Below are positions 26,451 to 35,712 of a DNA stretch of 64,000 nt, piece after piece. The position numbers and the translations under genes are program-made. Below the pieces are notes generated by a model. It did no database searches. It saw only the letters and a program-made list of their open reading frames with translations, and was not told the DNA's origin. The DNA lies in the NCBI GenBank assembly GCA_963711725.1, contig CAVQFO010000020.1, forward strand, positions 1-64,000, read 5' to 3'. The stretch comes from CAVQFO01 sp963711725. Lineage in GTDB: Bacteria > Pseudomonadota > Gammaproteobacteria > Nitrococcales > Aquisalimonadaceae. Position 1 is the first letter of the stretch, and every line of letters starts with the position of its first letter.

Positions 26451-27869
26451 ATGAGCCAGAGCATCGACACCGGATTGATCGACAAGGCGTGGGCCGAGTC
26501 CATCGTGCCGCGTCTGCAGGACTACATCCGCATCCCCAACAAATCGCCGCACTTCGATCCCCAGTGGGCCGAGCATGGCTACATGGATCAGGCCGTGGGC
26601 TTGGCGGAGGACTGGTGTCGGGAGCAGCCGCTGGGGGACATGACCGTCGAGGTGGTGCGGCTTGAGGGGCGCACGCCGGTGTTGCTGCTGGAGATTCCCG
26701 GGACGCTGCCGGGTACCGTGCTGCTCTACGGTCACCTGGACAAGCAGCCGGAGATGACCGGCTGGGATGCCGACCTCGGGCCCTGGGAGCCGGTGCTGCG
26801 CGACGACCGCCTGTACGGGCGAGGTGGTGCCGACGACGGTTACGCCGTGTTTGCATCCGTTACCGCCGTGCGCGCGCTCCAGGAGGCGGGTATCGAGCAC
26901 CCGCGTTGTGTGGTGCTGATCGAATGCTGCGAGGAAAGCGGCAGCTACGATCTGCCGCATTACATCGAAGCGCTGCGCGAGCGCATCGGTTCTCCCGATC
27001 TCGTGGTCTGCCTGGATTCGGGCTGCGGCAACTACGATCAGCTCTGGTGCACCACATCCCTGCGTGGCGTGGCCGCGGGCACGCTCAGCGCCGAAGTGCT
27101 CAGCGAAGGCGTGCATTCGGGGGACGCCAGCGGCGTCGTGCCCTCCAGTTTCCGGGTGCTGCGGATCTTGCTGGACCGCCTGGAGCAGGCGGAGACCGGG
27201 CGTATACTGCCGGATGTCTTCTATGCGGATGTGCCCGACATGCGACGGGATCAGGCTGCCGAGGCGGCCCGGGTGCTTGGCGGCGCCGTATACGACAAGT
27301 TTCCCTTCGAGCCGGGCGTTCGTCCCATGGATGACGATCCCGCCGAGCTGGTGCTGAACCGCACCTGGCGTCCGGCCCTGTCCATCACCGGCGCCCAGGG
27401 TCTGCCGCCGCTGGAGAGCGCCGGCAACGTGCTGCGCCCCGGCACGGCCTTGAAGCTGTCGTTGCGTTTGCCGCCCACGGTGGATGCCGAGCGGGCCACG
27501 GAGGCCCTGCGCCTTCTGCTGGAGCGCGATCCGCCCTACGGCGCCCGCGTGCGCTTTCGCGGTGAACAGTCTTCCAGCGGCTGGGAGGCGCCGCCGCTCA
27601 CGGACTGGCTGGCGGAGTCGGTGGAGCAGGCCTCCCAGCGCCATTTCGGTGCCGGCGCGGTATACATGGGCGAGGGCGGCACCATTCCCTTCATGGGCAT
27701 GCTGGCCGAGCGCTTCCCGGAGGCCCAATTCCTGATCACCGGGGTATTGGGGCCGCACTCCAACGCCCACGGTCCCAACGAATTCCTGCATATCCCCACC
27801 GCGCGGCGGCTCACTGCCTGCGTGGCCGACGTGATCGCGGCCCAGGGCCGCCAAAGGAACCATGGATGA
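26451..27869 (+). CDS. M20 family metallopeptidase (dipeptidase-like)
   Basis: This 472-residue M20/M28-fold enzyme has its first metal ligand and adjacent Asp in [11 protein letters not shown] (His95, Asp97), the bridging Asp128 in GRGGADDGY, the catalytic Glu161 and metal Glu162 in IECCEESGS, and later metal residues in LDSGCGN and the C-terminal [11 protein letters not shown] dimerisation lid (about 205-310) is present. It probably removes amino acids from dipeptides or hydrolyses N-acyl amino acids in the cytosol. ATG 26451 is the first convincing start. The stop overlaps the nadE start (ATGA). Confidence 0.9.
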   Translation: MSQSIDTGLIDKAWAESIVPRLQDYIRIPNKSPHFDPQWAEHGYMDQAVGLAEDWCREQPLGDMTVEVVRLEGRTPVLLLEIPGTLPGTVLLYGHLDKQPEMTGWDADLGPWEPVLRDDRLYGRGGADDGYAVFASVTAVRALQEAGIEHPRCVVLIECCEESGSYDLPHYIEALRERIGSPDLVVCLDSGCGNYDQLWCTTSLRGVAAGTLSAEVLSEGVHSGDASGVVPSSFRVLRILLDRLEQAETGRILPDVFYADVPDMRRDQAAEAARVLGGAVYDKFPFEPGVRPMDDDPAELVLNRTWRPALSITGAQGLPPLESAGNVLRPGTALKLSLRLPPTVDAERATEALRLLLERDPPYGARVRFRGEQSSSGWEAPPLTDWLAESVEQASQRHFGAGAVYMGEGGTIPFMGMLAERFPEAQFLITGVLGPHSNAHGPNEFLHIPTARRLTACVADVIAAQGRQRNHG

Positions 27870-29929
27870 AGGCGGATCTACCGTTCAACTCGATCTACCG
27901 CCACGGCTTCGCCCGCGTCGCGGTGGCCATCCCGCCCGTACGGGTGGCGGACCCGGACTACAACGTGGAACAGACCCTGGCCCTGGCCCAGCAGGCCTCC
28001 AAGGCCAATGCCGCCGTGGCTCTGTTCCCGGAGCTGGGGCTTTCCGCCTACAGCAACGAGGACCTGTTCCATCAGGACGCCCTGCTGGATGCCGTTCGGG
28101 CCGGGCTGACGAGGCTGGTGGATGCCAGCGTGCATCTGGCGCCGGTGCTGCTGGTGGGTGCGCCGCTGCGCTTCGAGGGGCGGTTGTTCAACTGCGCGGT
28201 GGCCATCTACGGCGGCCGGATTCTGGGCGTCACGCCCAAGACCTACCTGCCCAACTACCGTGAGTTCTACGAAAAGCGCCAGTTCACCTCCGCCCGGGAT
28301 GCGGTGGTGCGTGAGGTCACCCTATGCGGCCAAACCGTGCCCTTCGGCAACGACCTGATCTACGAGGCCGCCAACCTGCCGGGCCTGGCCATCCACACCG
28401 AGATCTGCGAGGACGCCTGGGTGCCCGTGCCGCCCAGCACCTACGCCGCCCTGGCCGGCGCCACGGTGCTGGCGAACCTTTCGGCCAGCAACATCACCAT
28501 CGGCAAGGCGGACTACCGGCGGGATCTGTGCGCGGCCCAGTCGGGCAAGTGCATCGCCGCCTATCTGTATTCCGCCGCCGGCCCGGGAGAGTCCACCACG
28601 GACCTGGCCTGGGACGGCCACGCCCTGATCTACGAAAACGACGAATTCCTGGCCGAATCGGAACGCTTCCCCACCGACGCCCAGATGATCCTGGCGGATG
28701 TGGACCTGGAGCGCTTGGCCCAGGACCGCATGCGTACCACCAGTTTCAACGACGCCGCCGGCGAGCACCGGGAGCTGCTGCGCGGCCTGCGCCGCGTCCG
28801 CTTCGATTTCGCCATCCCCCAGGGGGAGGTGCCCCTGGAGCGGCATGTGGAGCGCTTCCCCTACGTGCCCAGCGATACCGCCAAACGCGACGAGCGCTGC
28901 TTCGAGGCCTACAACATCCAGGTCCACGGCCTGATGAAGCGCCTGCAAAGCACCGGCATCGAGCGCATCGTCATCGGCGTATCCGGCGGTCTGGATTCCA
29001 CCCATGCCCTGATCGTCGCCGCCCGCACCATGGACCGCCTGGGTCTGCCCCGGGAGAACATCCTCGCCTACACCATGCCCGGCTTCGCCACCAGCGACGT
29101 GACCCTGGCCAACGCCCGTGGGCTCATGGAATCCCTGGGCGTCACGGCCCAGGAGCTGGATATCCGCCCGTCCTGCATGCAGATGCTCAAGGACATCGGC
29201 CATCCCTTCGTGGACGGCGAGCCGGAATACGACGTCACCTTCGAAAACGTCCAGGCCGGCGAGCGCACCTCGCACCTGTTCCGCCTCGCCAATCACCACA
29301 ACGGCCTGGTGCTCGGTACCGGCGACCTCAGCGAACTGGCCCTGGGCTGGACCACCTACGGCGTGGGCGACCACATGTCCCACTACAACGTCAACGCTTC
29401 GGTGCCCAAGACCTTGATCCAGCACCTGATCCGCTGGGTGATCCAGACCAGCCAGTTCGACCAGCGCACCAGCGACTTGTTGCAGTCCGTGCTGGATACC
29501 GAGATCTCTCCGGAGTTGGTGCCGGACGACAACGGTAACAGCGGAAGACCCGCCCAGAGCACCGAGCAGAAGATCGGCCCCTACGAACTGCAGGACTTCA
29601 ACCTCTACTACATCACCCGCTACGGCTTCCGCCCCAGCAAGGTCGCCTTCCTGGCCTTCGCCGCCTGGTCCGACCGCAAGCACGGGGGTTGGCCGGAGGG
29701 ATTGGCCGAGGACAAGCGCAATCAGTACGACCGCGCCACCATCAAGCACTGGCTGGATGTATTCCTGTTCCGCTTCTTCAAGATCAGCCAGTTCAAGCGC
29801 AGCTGCGTCCCCAACAGCCCCAAGGTCGGTTCCGGCGGCTCGCTCTCGCCCCGTGGCGACTGGCGCGCGCCCTCGGATTCCGAGGCCACCGTGTGGCTGC
29901 AGGAGCTGCGCGACAACGTACCCGACTGA
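27866..29929 (+). CDS. nadE: Glutamine-dependent NAD(+) synthase
   Basis: This 687-residue two-domain enzyme makes the last step of NAD synthesis: nicotinate adenine dinucleotide + ATP + glutamine to NAD. The N-terminal nitrilase-like amidase has the triad Glu56 (FPELGLS), Lys125 ([14 protein letters not shown]) and Cys181 ([10 protein letters not shown]). The C-terminal synthetase has the ATP pyrophosphatase loop SGGLDST near 372-378, [10 protein letters not shown], and the C-terminal [21 protein letters not shown]. Length and domain order match the large bacterial enzymes that use glutamine. It is coupled to the upstream peptidase by ATGA. Confidence 0.95.
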   Translation: MKADLPFNSIYRHGFARVAVAIPPVRVADPDYNVEQTLALAQQASKANAAVALFPELGLSAYSNEDLFHQDALLDAVRAGLTRLVDASVHLAPVLLVGAPLRFEGRLFNCAVAIYGGRILGVTPKTYLPNYREFYEKRQFTSARDAVVREVTLCGQTVPFGNDLIYEAANLPGLAIHTEICEDAWVPVPPSTYAALAGATVLANLSASNITIGKADYRRDLCAAQSGKCIAAYLYSAAGPGESTTDLAWDGHALIYENDEFLAESERFPTDAQMILADVDLERLAQDRMRTTSFNDAAGEHRELLRGLRRVRFDFAIPQGEVPLERHVERFPYVPSDTAKRDERCFEAYNIQVHGLMKRLQSTGIERIVIGVSGGLDSTHALIVAARTMDRLGLPRENILAYTMPGFATSDVTLANARGLMESLGVTAQELDIRPSCMQMLKDIGHPFVDGEPEYDVTFENVQAGERTSHLFRLANHHNGLVLGTGDLSELALGWTTYGVGDHMSHYNVNASVPKTLIQHLIRWVIQTSQFDQRTSDLLQSVLDTEISPELVPDDNGNSGRPAQSTEQKIGPYELQDFNLYYITRYGFRPSKVAFLAFAAWSDRKHGGWPEGLAEDKRNQYDRATIKHWLDVFLFRFFKISQFKRSCVPNSPKVGSGGSLSPRGDWRAPSDSEATVWLQELRDNVPD

Positions 29930-29947
29930 ATAGACCCCGGAGGCAAT

Positions 29948-30922
29948 ATGGCCACCGCACGAAACTTCCGTGAAATCTGCGACGACCACGGTCATGGCAT
30001 CTACGCCATCGACACCGACTACATGCGCCCGCGCCTGGACGCCGCCCACCTGATCGTGCGCAACGGCCGCGCCGCCTTCGTGGATACCGGCACGGCCCTG
30101 TCCGTGCCCAATCTGCTCACCGCCCTGGAGGGCGTGGGCGTGCCCCGGGAAGCGGTGGACTACGTGCTGGTCACCCACGTGCATCTTGACCACGCCGGCG
30201 GCGCCGGTGCCCTGCTGCGCGAACTGCCCAACGCCCGCATGGTGGTCCACCCCCGCGGTGCGCCCCACATGGTGGATCCTGCGAAACTGGAGGCCGGCAC
30301 CATCCAGGTCTACGGCGAAGAGAGCTACCGGGAGCAATACGGCGAAATGGTGCCGGCCGACGAGGATCGGGTGATCGAAGCCGAGGACGGCCAGCGCCTG
30401 CGGCTGGGTGAGTCCGAGCTGGAGTTGATCTTTACCCCCGGCCATGCCCTGCATCATTACTGCGTGGTGGACCCGGACGCCCAGGCCGTGTTCGCCGGCG
30501 ACACCTTCGGCGTGTCCTACCGGGAGCTGGACACCGATCAGGGCCCGTTCATCATGGCCGCCACCACGCCCGTGCACTTCGATCCCGAAGCGCTCAAGGC
30601 CTCCATCGACCGCATCATGAGTTACCGGCCCCGGGATATTTACCTGACCCACTACAGCCGGATCACCGCCACCCCGGCCCTGGCCGCGGAGCTCAAGCAG
30701 GACGTGGACGGCGTGGCGGAAATCGCGCTCAAGTGCGGGGAGCGCAACGATGAGAATCCGCATGGCTGCATTGTCTCCGAACTCCGCGACTACTATGCCG
30801 AGCGGTTGCGGCGGCATGGCTCCACGCTCAGCCAGGAGCGGGTGGATGAGATCATCGGCATGGATACGGATTTGAATGCGCAGGGGTTGGCGGTTTGGTT
30901 GAAGCGGTTGAGGGCCGGGTAG
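29948..30922 (+). CDS. MBL-fold metallo-hydrolase
   Basis: This is a 324-residue metallo-beta-lactamase-fold protein. The metal motif THVHLDHAGG is at 76-85, with later ligands in FTPGHALHHY, FAGDTFG and YLTHYSR. It begins 18 bases after nadE with a GGAGGCAAT site and is probably cotranscribed with it. The C-terminal 60 residues (CIVSELRDYYAERLRRHGST onward) form a helical tail. It is related to glyoxalase II-like and SoxH-type hydrolases; the substrate is unknown. Confidence 0.85.
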   Translation: MATARNFREICDDHGHGIYAIDTDYMRPRLDAAHLIVRNGRAAFVDTGTALSVPNLLTALEGVGVPREAVDYVLVTHVHLDHAGGAGALLRELPNARMVVHPRGAPHMVDPAKLEAGTIQVYGEESYREQYGEMVPADEDRVIEAEDGQRLRLGESELELIFTPGHALHHYCVVDPDAQAVFAGDTFGVSYRELDTDQGPFIMAATTPVHFDPEALKASIDRIMSYRPRDIYLTHYSRITATPALAAELKQDVDGVAEIALKCGERNDENPHGCIVSELRDYYAERLRRHGSTLSQERVDEIIGMDTDLNAQGLAVWLKRLRAG

Positions 30923-30945
30923 GGGTTGTTGCGGCTTCGCCGGAT

Positions 30946-31340
30946 TGTCGGGTTACGCTTCGCTAATCCGACCTACGGTCTTTGTGCCGCTTGCGGCTGT
31001 TGAATTGGGTGGGGCTTTCGCGCCCCTGCGACGAGTCATTTTCTTTGCTTGTCCAAAGCAAAACGGACCCAAAAGCAAACGGGCAGCCCGGACGATGTAC
31101 GCCCTTCGGGTTCACCTGTGCGCGGGCGCGGAAATGAAGGCGGTGGGCCTACAGCACGTCCGTGTGCTGGAGGCCCACGCGGGCAATCCATTGCCCGCCC
31201 CCTAAGGGGCTCGGACCATCATTTGCACCCGTGCTCGGCGCCATAACGGGGTAATCAAGAGGTGCCAAGCGGCACAGGTACGATGCCATTAATGTAGGGT
31301 GGGTAGAGCGCAGCGCAACCCACCAACCCCCGTGCGCCGA
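30946..31340. repeat. Composite dispersed repeat, copy 2
   Basis: It starts with TCGGGTTACGCTTCGCTAAT near 30949 and ends with GGGTAGAGCGCAGCGCAACC near 31302, two related hairpins in inverse orientation. Between them lie TGTGCCGCTTGCGGC, GGGGCTTTCGCGCCCCTGCG, a CTTTGCTTGTCCAAAGCAAA stem, CGCCCTTCGGGTTC, the block GGTGGGCCTACAGCACGTCC with GTGCTGGAGGCCCACGCGGG, and CCCGTGCTCGGCGCC. The order is the same as in copy 3. It occupies the gap between two converging genes. Confidence 0.8.
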
Positions 31341-31355
31341 AGGCGCACACAACAT

Positions 31356-32045
31356 CTATTCCTCCGGCGGCGTCGGCCGCACCAGAATCTCGTTCACATC
31401 CACGTGCCGCGGCTGGCTCACCGCATACATCACCGCCTGGGCGATATCCTCCGCCTTGAGCACCCCCGGCTTCGGCTCGTCGAAGAACGGCGTATCCACC
31501 ATGCCCGGTTCGATCAGCGTCACCCGCATGCCGCTGCCGCGGATTTCCTCGCGCACGCCATAGCCGATGGCGGTCACGGCCCACTTTGTGGCGCTGTAGA
31601 AGGAGCCCGGTATGGTCACCCGCCCGGCGGCGGAGCCGGTGAGCAGCAGGTGGCCCTTGCTCTTTTTCAGGTGCTCGAGGGTGTAGCGCAGGGTCAGGGC
31701 GGCGCCGTAGACATTGGTCATCAGTGTGTCTTTCCACTGATCGGGATCGGCGCCAGAGAAGCCGCCGGGGCCGCTGCCGGTGCCGGCGTTGGCGAAGACC
31801 ACGTCCAATTGGCCGAACCGCTCCACCGCGGTGGCCACCATGCGCTGCTGATCCTCTTGAGAGGTGACATCGCACGCGACGGTCAGCACCTGTTCGCGCC
31901 CGCCCAGTTCCTGGGCAAGTTTCTCCAACTTATCTTGGGAGCGCGCGGCCAGAACCAGGCGATAGCCGGCATCCGCCGCGGCTCGGGCGGTGGCGGCGCC
32001 GATGCCGCTGGATGCGCCGGTGATGAGGAAGACCTTGTCGTTCAC
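31356..32045 (-). CDS. SDR family NAD(P)-dependent oxidoreductase
   Basis: This 229-residue classical SDR has TGASSGIG at 9-16, NAG in FANAGTGSG, the catalytic Ser in LLTGSAAG and YSATK with Tyr and Lys. The arginine in AARSQDKLE after the second strand favours NADP(H). The C-terminal segment (IAQAVMYAVSQPRHVDVNEILV) matches the YdfG-like group of SDRs acting on small hydroxy acids or 3-hydroxy compounds. The gene stands alone between repeat copy 2 and a palindrome pair. Confidence 0.88.
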   Translation of the reverse strand: MNDKVFLITGASSGIGAATARAAADAGYRLVLAARSQDKLEKLAQELGGREQVLTVACDVTSQEDQQRMVATAVERFGQLDVVFANAGTGSGPGGFSGADPDQWKDTLMTNVYGAALTLRYTLEHLKKSKGHLLLTGSAAGRVTIPGSFYSATKWAVTAIGYGVREEIRGSGMRVTLIEPGMVDTPFFDEPKPGVLKAEDIAQAVMYAVSQPRHVDVNEILVRPTPPEE

Positions 32046-32166
32046 GGTGGGGCTCCTTGCGTGGGAATTTGTTGTGGGAGGTTGGGGCGCCAGGAGCTAT
32101 TGCAAACCGCGGGATGGGTGCTGCCCAAAGCCTGGATTATAGAAAATGCTTGTTCAACACTAACCT

Positions 32167-32233
32167 GTCATTCCCGCGAAAGCGGGAATCCATGCCCTTG
32201 AAAAGATTGGATTCCCGCTTTCGCGGGAATGAC
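32167..32233. repeat. Inverted pair of GTCATTCCCGCGAAAGCGGGAATCC palindromes
   Basis: One copy lies at 32167-32191 and its exact inverse complement at 32209-32233, 17 bases apart, so the pair forms a long hairpin whose arms are themselves hairpins. It lies in the 264-base gap between the SDR start and the end of the diguanylate cyclase gene. The single copy at 20045 is the same sequence. Confidence 0.9.
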
Positions 32234-32309
32234 GACATGGTGTCGCCGGTCTGATTCGTGACACCCTCGGCGGCGGCAGGGGGATTCCTTCGTGTCGCCT
32301 TTAAGGACA

Positions 32310-33434
32310 TCAACCCACCACCCGATTCCGCCCGCCCTTCTTCGCCCGGTACAACGCCTGATCCGCCGCCTTGATGACGTCTTCGGGTTTGCGCAGCTCG
32401 CCGCCGCGCTCGGCGACACCGATGCTCACGGTGACCGACACACGGCCATCGCCCCGCCCACCGCCCCGGCGGGATTTCCCCTGCCGGCTTTTGGCGGGCC
32501 GATCCTTGGCGCGCAGGGTCATGCGGTAGTCCGCAATGTCCTCCCGCAGCGCCTCCAGATGGTCTATGGCGTATTCGGCGTCGCGCCGGGGAAAGACCAC
32601 CGTGAATTCCTCCCCGCCGTAGCGGTAGGCCCGGCCGCCGCCGCCCACGTGGCGCAGGTGTCGGGCCACCATGCGCAGGACCTGGTCGCCCACGTCGTGG
32701 CCGTAGGTGTCGTTGAAGCGCTTGAAGTGATCCACGTCCACCATGGCCAGGGTGTAGCGGCGGCCCAGGGTGGCGAGGCGTTCGTTCAGGGCGCGGCGGC
32801 CGGGCAGGCCGGTGAGTTCGTCGCGGTAGGCGAGTTGGTGGGCGTGCTGCAGCGTGGCGACGATCAGGGGCAGCAGGCCGGCGGCGGCGAAAAGCGCGTT
32901 GGCGTGGGGACTGCCGCGGAGCATGAACAGCCATGCCGCAGCGGTGCCCAGCAGAGCGCCTTCCAACGGGCCGGGGCGGGCGGCGGTGACGGCCGCGGTG
33001 AGGGCGGTTGCGGCAAGCACCAGGGTGGCGGCGCCTCGACCATGCCCGGCAAGCGCCGCGGCCCCGGGGAGGCCGGGAACGCGATTCCATAGTGCCGATC
33101 CAACGCCGGGATGAACGGCCAGCCCCGCGAGGCCGAGGGCTTCGACAGCCAGAACGACCCAGAACCAGAGGAAAGGCCGGCTGAACGGCGGCCGGACCGG
33201 GCTGATCGCCAGCAGCGCGATGTTCACGGCAACGGCGGCGGCCACGCCGGCGGTGAGATCGCCCGGAAGGGTGCCCGTTTGGATCAGCCAGAACGCCGAG
33301 CCCAGGATCAGACCGGCGGCGCCGGGTTTGGAGCGGCCCGCCAGCAGGCCCACCACCACGGCGCCCGACGGCGGCGGCGTAAGGCAGGTACGTGAGGCAT
33401 GCCAAAGGCCGCGGGACAATTCATCCCGCAGCAC
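32310..33434 (-). CDS. Membrane-bound diguanylate cyclase (GGDEF)
   Basis: The N-terminal 190 residues contain at least five hydrophobic segments (for example SGAVVVGLLAG, LWFWVVLAVEALGLAGLAV, ALFAAAGLLPLIVATL), followed by a cytoplasmic GGDEF domain with DELTGLPGRRALNERL, MVDVDHFKRFNDTYGHDVGD and YRYGGEEFTVVF. The GGEEF active site is intact, so it should make cyclic di-GMP. A short basic, glycine-rich insert (KSRQGKSRRGGGRGDGR) sits before SIGVAERG. The start is uncertain: GTG 33434 is used here, but the frame stays open upstream and encodes a further hydrophobic stretch (FPAAALAIALLLATV), so the true start may be further out. Confidence 0.85.
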   Translation of the reverse strand: MLRDELSRGLWHASRTCLTPPPSGAVVVGLLAGRSKPGAAGLILGSAFWLIQTGTLPGDLTAGVAAAVAVNIALLAISPVRPPFSRPFLWFWVVLAVEALGLAGLAVHPGVGSALWNRVPGLPGAAALAGHGRGAATLVLAATALTAAVTAARPGPLEGALLGTAAAWLFMLRGSPHANALFAAAGLLPLIVATLQHAHQLAYRDELTGLPGRRALNERLATLGRRYTLAMVDVDHFKRFNDTYGHDVGDQVLRMVARHLRHVGGGGRAYRYGGEEFTVVFPRRDAEYAIDHLEALREDIADYRMTLRAKDRPAKSRQGKSRRGGGRGDGRVSVTVSIGVAERGGELRKPEDVIKAADQALYRAKKGGRNRVVG

Positions 33435-33608
33435 GGTCGCCAGGAGCAGGGCGATGGCAAGGGCCGCAGCCGGAAAGGCCAGCGGCGGCGCCCAATCGTG
33501 TGAAGTAGGATCGCAAGTCGCTATGCTGTTGTTGTTGTGATGATCCCTGCTAACTTGCGCGGTTCCGATTCGGCGCGCAACCCCGAAAACGGCGGAAGGT
33601 GCGGTTCA

Positions 33609-34260
33609 ATGGCTGATTCCATCGAATGGCTTCGCGGTCAGATCCGCGAGTATCCGAAACTTCCCCGTGGACGGCGTGGTATATGGCGACATCACGCCGC
33701 TGGTTCGCAATCCGAAAGCGTTGCGGGCGACGGTGCATGAAATGGTGCATCCCTTCGTCGGCGACCAGCTCACCGCCGTGGTGGGCATGGAGGCGCGGGG
33801 CTCCCTTCGGGCGGTTTTCCAGGCGGCCGTCTGCCGTGTTGCGCTTGCTTGACCTAGCCCGGCTAGGCCTGCGCAACCGCGCCTAGCAGCTAACCGTCTG
33901 GAAAACCGCTATAAGGGTCAAATAATGCGACGTACTACCCTAGCGGCCTGGGAGCTTGGGCTGGGTTTTGTGCCGCTACGAAAGCCCGGGAAACTGCCTT
34001 ACGATGTGCACAGCATTTCCTACGACCCGGAATACGGTTCCGCGGGACTGGAACTGCACATCGATGCCTTGACCAGCGATGACCGTGTGCTGGTCGTGGA
34101 TGACGTACTGGCCACGGGCGGAACGGCCGCCGCCAGCTGCGAGCTGATCGAAAAGGCCGGTGCCGTGGTCGCCGCCTGTTCGTTCGTGTTGGAATTGGAC
34201 GCCTTGGGCGGTCGCAAGCGCCTTGATTCGTACCACGTGCATTCGCTGTTGCACTACTGA
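33609..34260 (+). pseudogene. apt: Adenine phosphoribosyltransferase, broken by a frameshift and a MITE-like insertion
   Basis: MADSIEWLRGQIREYP (from 33609), then, one frame over, VDGVVYGDITPLVRNPKALR to VVGMEARG, and finally TLAAWELGLGFVPLRKPGKL to the PRPP-binding VLVVDDVLATGGTAAA and the stop at 34260, together make a complete Apt. The first break is one extra A near 33657. The second is about 115-130 foreign bases (33803-33917 plus flank) inserted after the GMEARG loop, replacing the FILGA segment and introducing stops. Apt salvages adenine to AMP with PRPP. Because of the insertion this copy cannot be repaired by one indel, so it is a real pseudogene unless reinitiation occurs. Confidence 0.88.
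33803..33917. mobile_element. MITE-like insertion with 20-bp imperfect terminal inverted repeats
   Basis: The left end is CCCTTCGGGCGGTTTTCCAG and the right end CTGGAAAACCGCTATAAGGG, which are inverse complements except for three central bases. The interior (CCTAGC-CCG-GCTAGG at its centre) continues the hairpin, so the entire 115 bases form one imperfect palindrome. There is no coding capacity. It lies inside apt between the conserved GMEARG and TLAAWELG segments. No clear target duplication is seen because the flanking apt bases are also altered. Confidence 0.75.
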
Positions 34261-34269
34261 GAAGAGAGC

Positions 34270-35151
34270 ATGTCCGAGGATTCCGAGGCCGTCGCGGCCT
34301 TTCCGCCGGTTCCCCTGCTGCCGTCCTGGCTGCAGCCGGCCCGTTTTGTGGAGGCCTGGCGGGCGATCGATCGCGAAGCGGCCGAGGAACGGGCGACCCA
34401 TCCCGGCGTGGATCGCCGCCCCATCGTGACGCTGCTGGTGGCCGCCGTCTGCCTGCTGGCCATCAACTACCTGCGGCTGCAATCGAGCTTCCACGCCGCG
34501 TTGGATGATCTGTCGCGCTGGTTCGGGTGGGGGCACGGCGGGCTCTATGGCGAGCTCATGCGCGGGGGCTACGGCCCCTTGGCCAGTTACATCTGGTGGG
34601 GGATTTGGCACGTGGTGTTCTACGTGCTTGTGCCGGTGGCGGTGATCAAGCTGGTGTTTCGCGACCGGGTCGTGAACTACGGACTGCGGCTCGGGGATCT
34701 GCGGCAACACTATTTCGGCTACATCCTGCTGGCCACGCCCATCCTGTTCTTCGTGGTCCTGGCAAGTTTCCGTCAGGACTTTCTGAACGAGTATCCCTTC
34801 TACCGCCTGGCCTACCGGAGCTGGGCGGATCTCCTGGCCTGGGAGGCCATCTATCTGCTGCAGTTCGCTTGCCTGGAGTTCTTCTTCCGCGGGTTCCTGC
34901 TGTTTCCGCTGAAGCGGGCCTTCGGCGCCAATGCGGTGCTGGTCATGTGCCTACCGTATCTGATGATCCACTTCCCCAAGCCCTGGCTGGAGGCGACCGG
35001 TGCCATCCTCTTCGGCCTGTTTCTGGGCGTGCTGGCGCTGCGCAACCGGTCCATCTGGGGCGGCGTGGCGGTGCACGTCAGCGTGGCCGCGAGCATGGAT
35101 ATCGCGGCGCTGATACAAGGCCCCGGCCTGCCGCATCACTGGCTGCCCTGA
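34270..35151 (+). CDS. CPBP-family intramembrane protease-like protein (PEP-CTERM/XrtE-associated type possible)
   Basis: This 293-residue multi-spanning membrane protein has hydrophobic segments at about 50-68, 105-130, 150-166, 190-215, 220-250 and 255-272. The CPBP/Abi motif appears as CLEFFFRGFLLFPL with Glu203 and Arg207, IHFPKPWLEATGA and HVSVAASMD. Only one Glu of the usual EExxxR motif is present (LE instead of EE), so proteolytic activity is uncertain although the arginine and later His are kept. The gene starts 10 bases after the apt remnant and is followed at 3 bases by the shikimate kinase gene. Confidence 0.8.
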   Translation: MSEDSEAVAAFPPVPLLPSWLQPARFVEAWRAIDREAAEERATHPGVDRRPIVTLLVAAVCLLAINYLRLQSSFHAALDDLSRWFGWGHGGLYGELMRGGYGPLASYIWWGIWHVVFYVLVPVAVIKLVFRDRVVNYGLRLGDLRQHYFGYILLATPILFFVVLASFRQDFLNEYPFYRLAYRSWADLLAWEAIYLLQFACLEFFFRGFLLFPLKRAFGANAVLVMCLPYLMIHFPKPWLEATGAILFGLFLGVLALRNRSIWGGVAVHVSVAASMDIAALIQGPGLPHHWLP

Positions 35152-35154
35152 ACC

Positions 35155-35712
35155 ATGCCCGACCATCAGACCAATGTGACCCTGATCGGCATGCCCGGTG
35201 CGGGCAAGACCACCGTGGGCCAAGCGTTGGCCGGGTTGCTGGGTTGGCATTTCCTGGACACCGACCATCTGATGGAGTCGGAGCAGAATCGGCCGCTGCG
35301 CGACATCATGGAGTCCGAAGGCCTGGAAGGGTTTCGCCGGCTGGAAAACGATCTTGTGGCCGGCCTCCGGTGTACCCATACCGTGATCGCCACCGGCGGA
35401 TCGGTGGTCTACGGCGAGCAAGCCATGTCGCGGCTGCGAGAGCTGGGCCCGGTGTTCTACCTGGAAGCGCCGCTGGCGGTGCTGGCCGAGCGGGTGACGG
35501 ACATTCCCGGGCGGGGCATGGTCATCCGCCCGGATCAGAGCTTCGCCCATTTGTTCGAGGAGCGCTGCCCGCTGTATCGGCGGTTCGCGAACCGCGTGGT
35601 CGAAATCGCCGGTAAAACACCGCGCCAGATCGCCGGGGAGATCGAGCGCATGCTTCAGGAAGAGTGGCTTCGAGCCGAGCCCCGGGGAGGTCGCCGGGAT
35701 GGGAGTGATTAA
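35155..35712 (+). CDS. Shikimate kinase-like protein
   Basis: This is a 185-residue P-loop kinase. Walker A GMPGAGKTT at 12-20, the shikimate-binding DTDHLMESE and a GFRRLEND helix are visible, with the TGGSVVYG loop replacing the usual GGGxV. Lid arginines lie in RVTDIPGRGMVI and the ERCPLYRRFA motif is conserved. It should phosphorylate shikimate at O3 in aromatic amino acid synthesis. However, it is not next to aroB, so it may be a second copy with altered substrate. Its 3' end overlaps the next gene by 14 bases. Confidence 0.85.
   Translation: MPDHQTNVTLIGMPGAGKTTVGQALAGLLGWHFLDTDHLMESEQNRPLRDIMESEGLEGFRRLENDLVAGLRCTHTVIATGGSVVYGEQAMSRLRELGPVFYLEAPLAVLAERVTDIPGRGMVIRPDQSFAHLFEERCPLYRRFANRVVEIAGKTPRQIAGEIERMLQEEWLRAEPRGGRRDGSD

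Noticed and set aside
20045..32233. CRISPR array
   Set aside because: The GTCATTCCCGCGAAAGCGGG repeats occur singly or as one inverted pair, with no regular spacers and no cas genes.
33803..33917. Integron attC site for the palindrome in apt
   Set aside because: No GTTRRRY/RYYYAAC core sites in the right places, no cassette gene and no integrase; a MITE-like element fits better.
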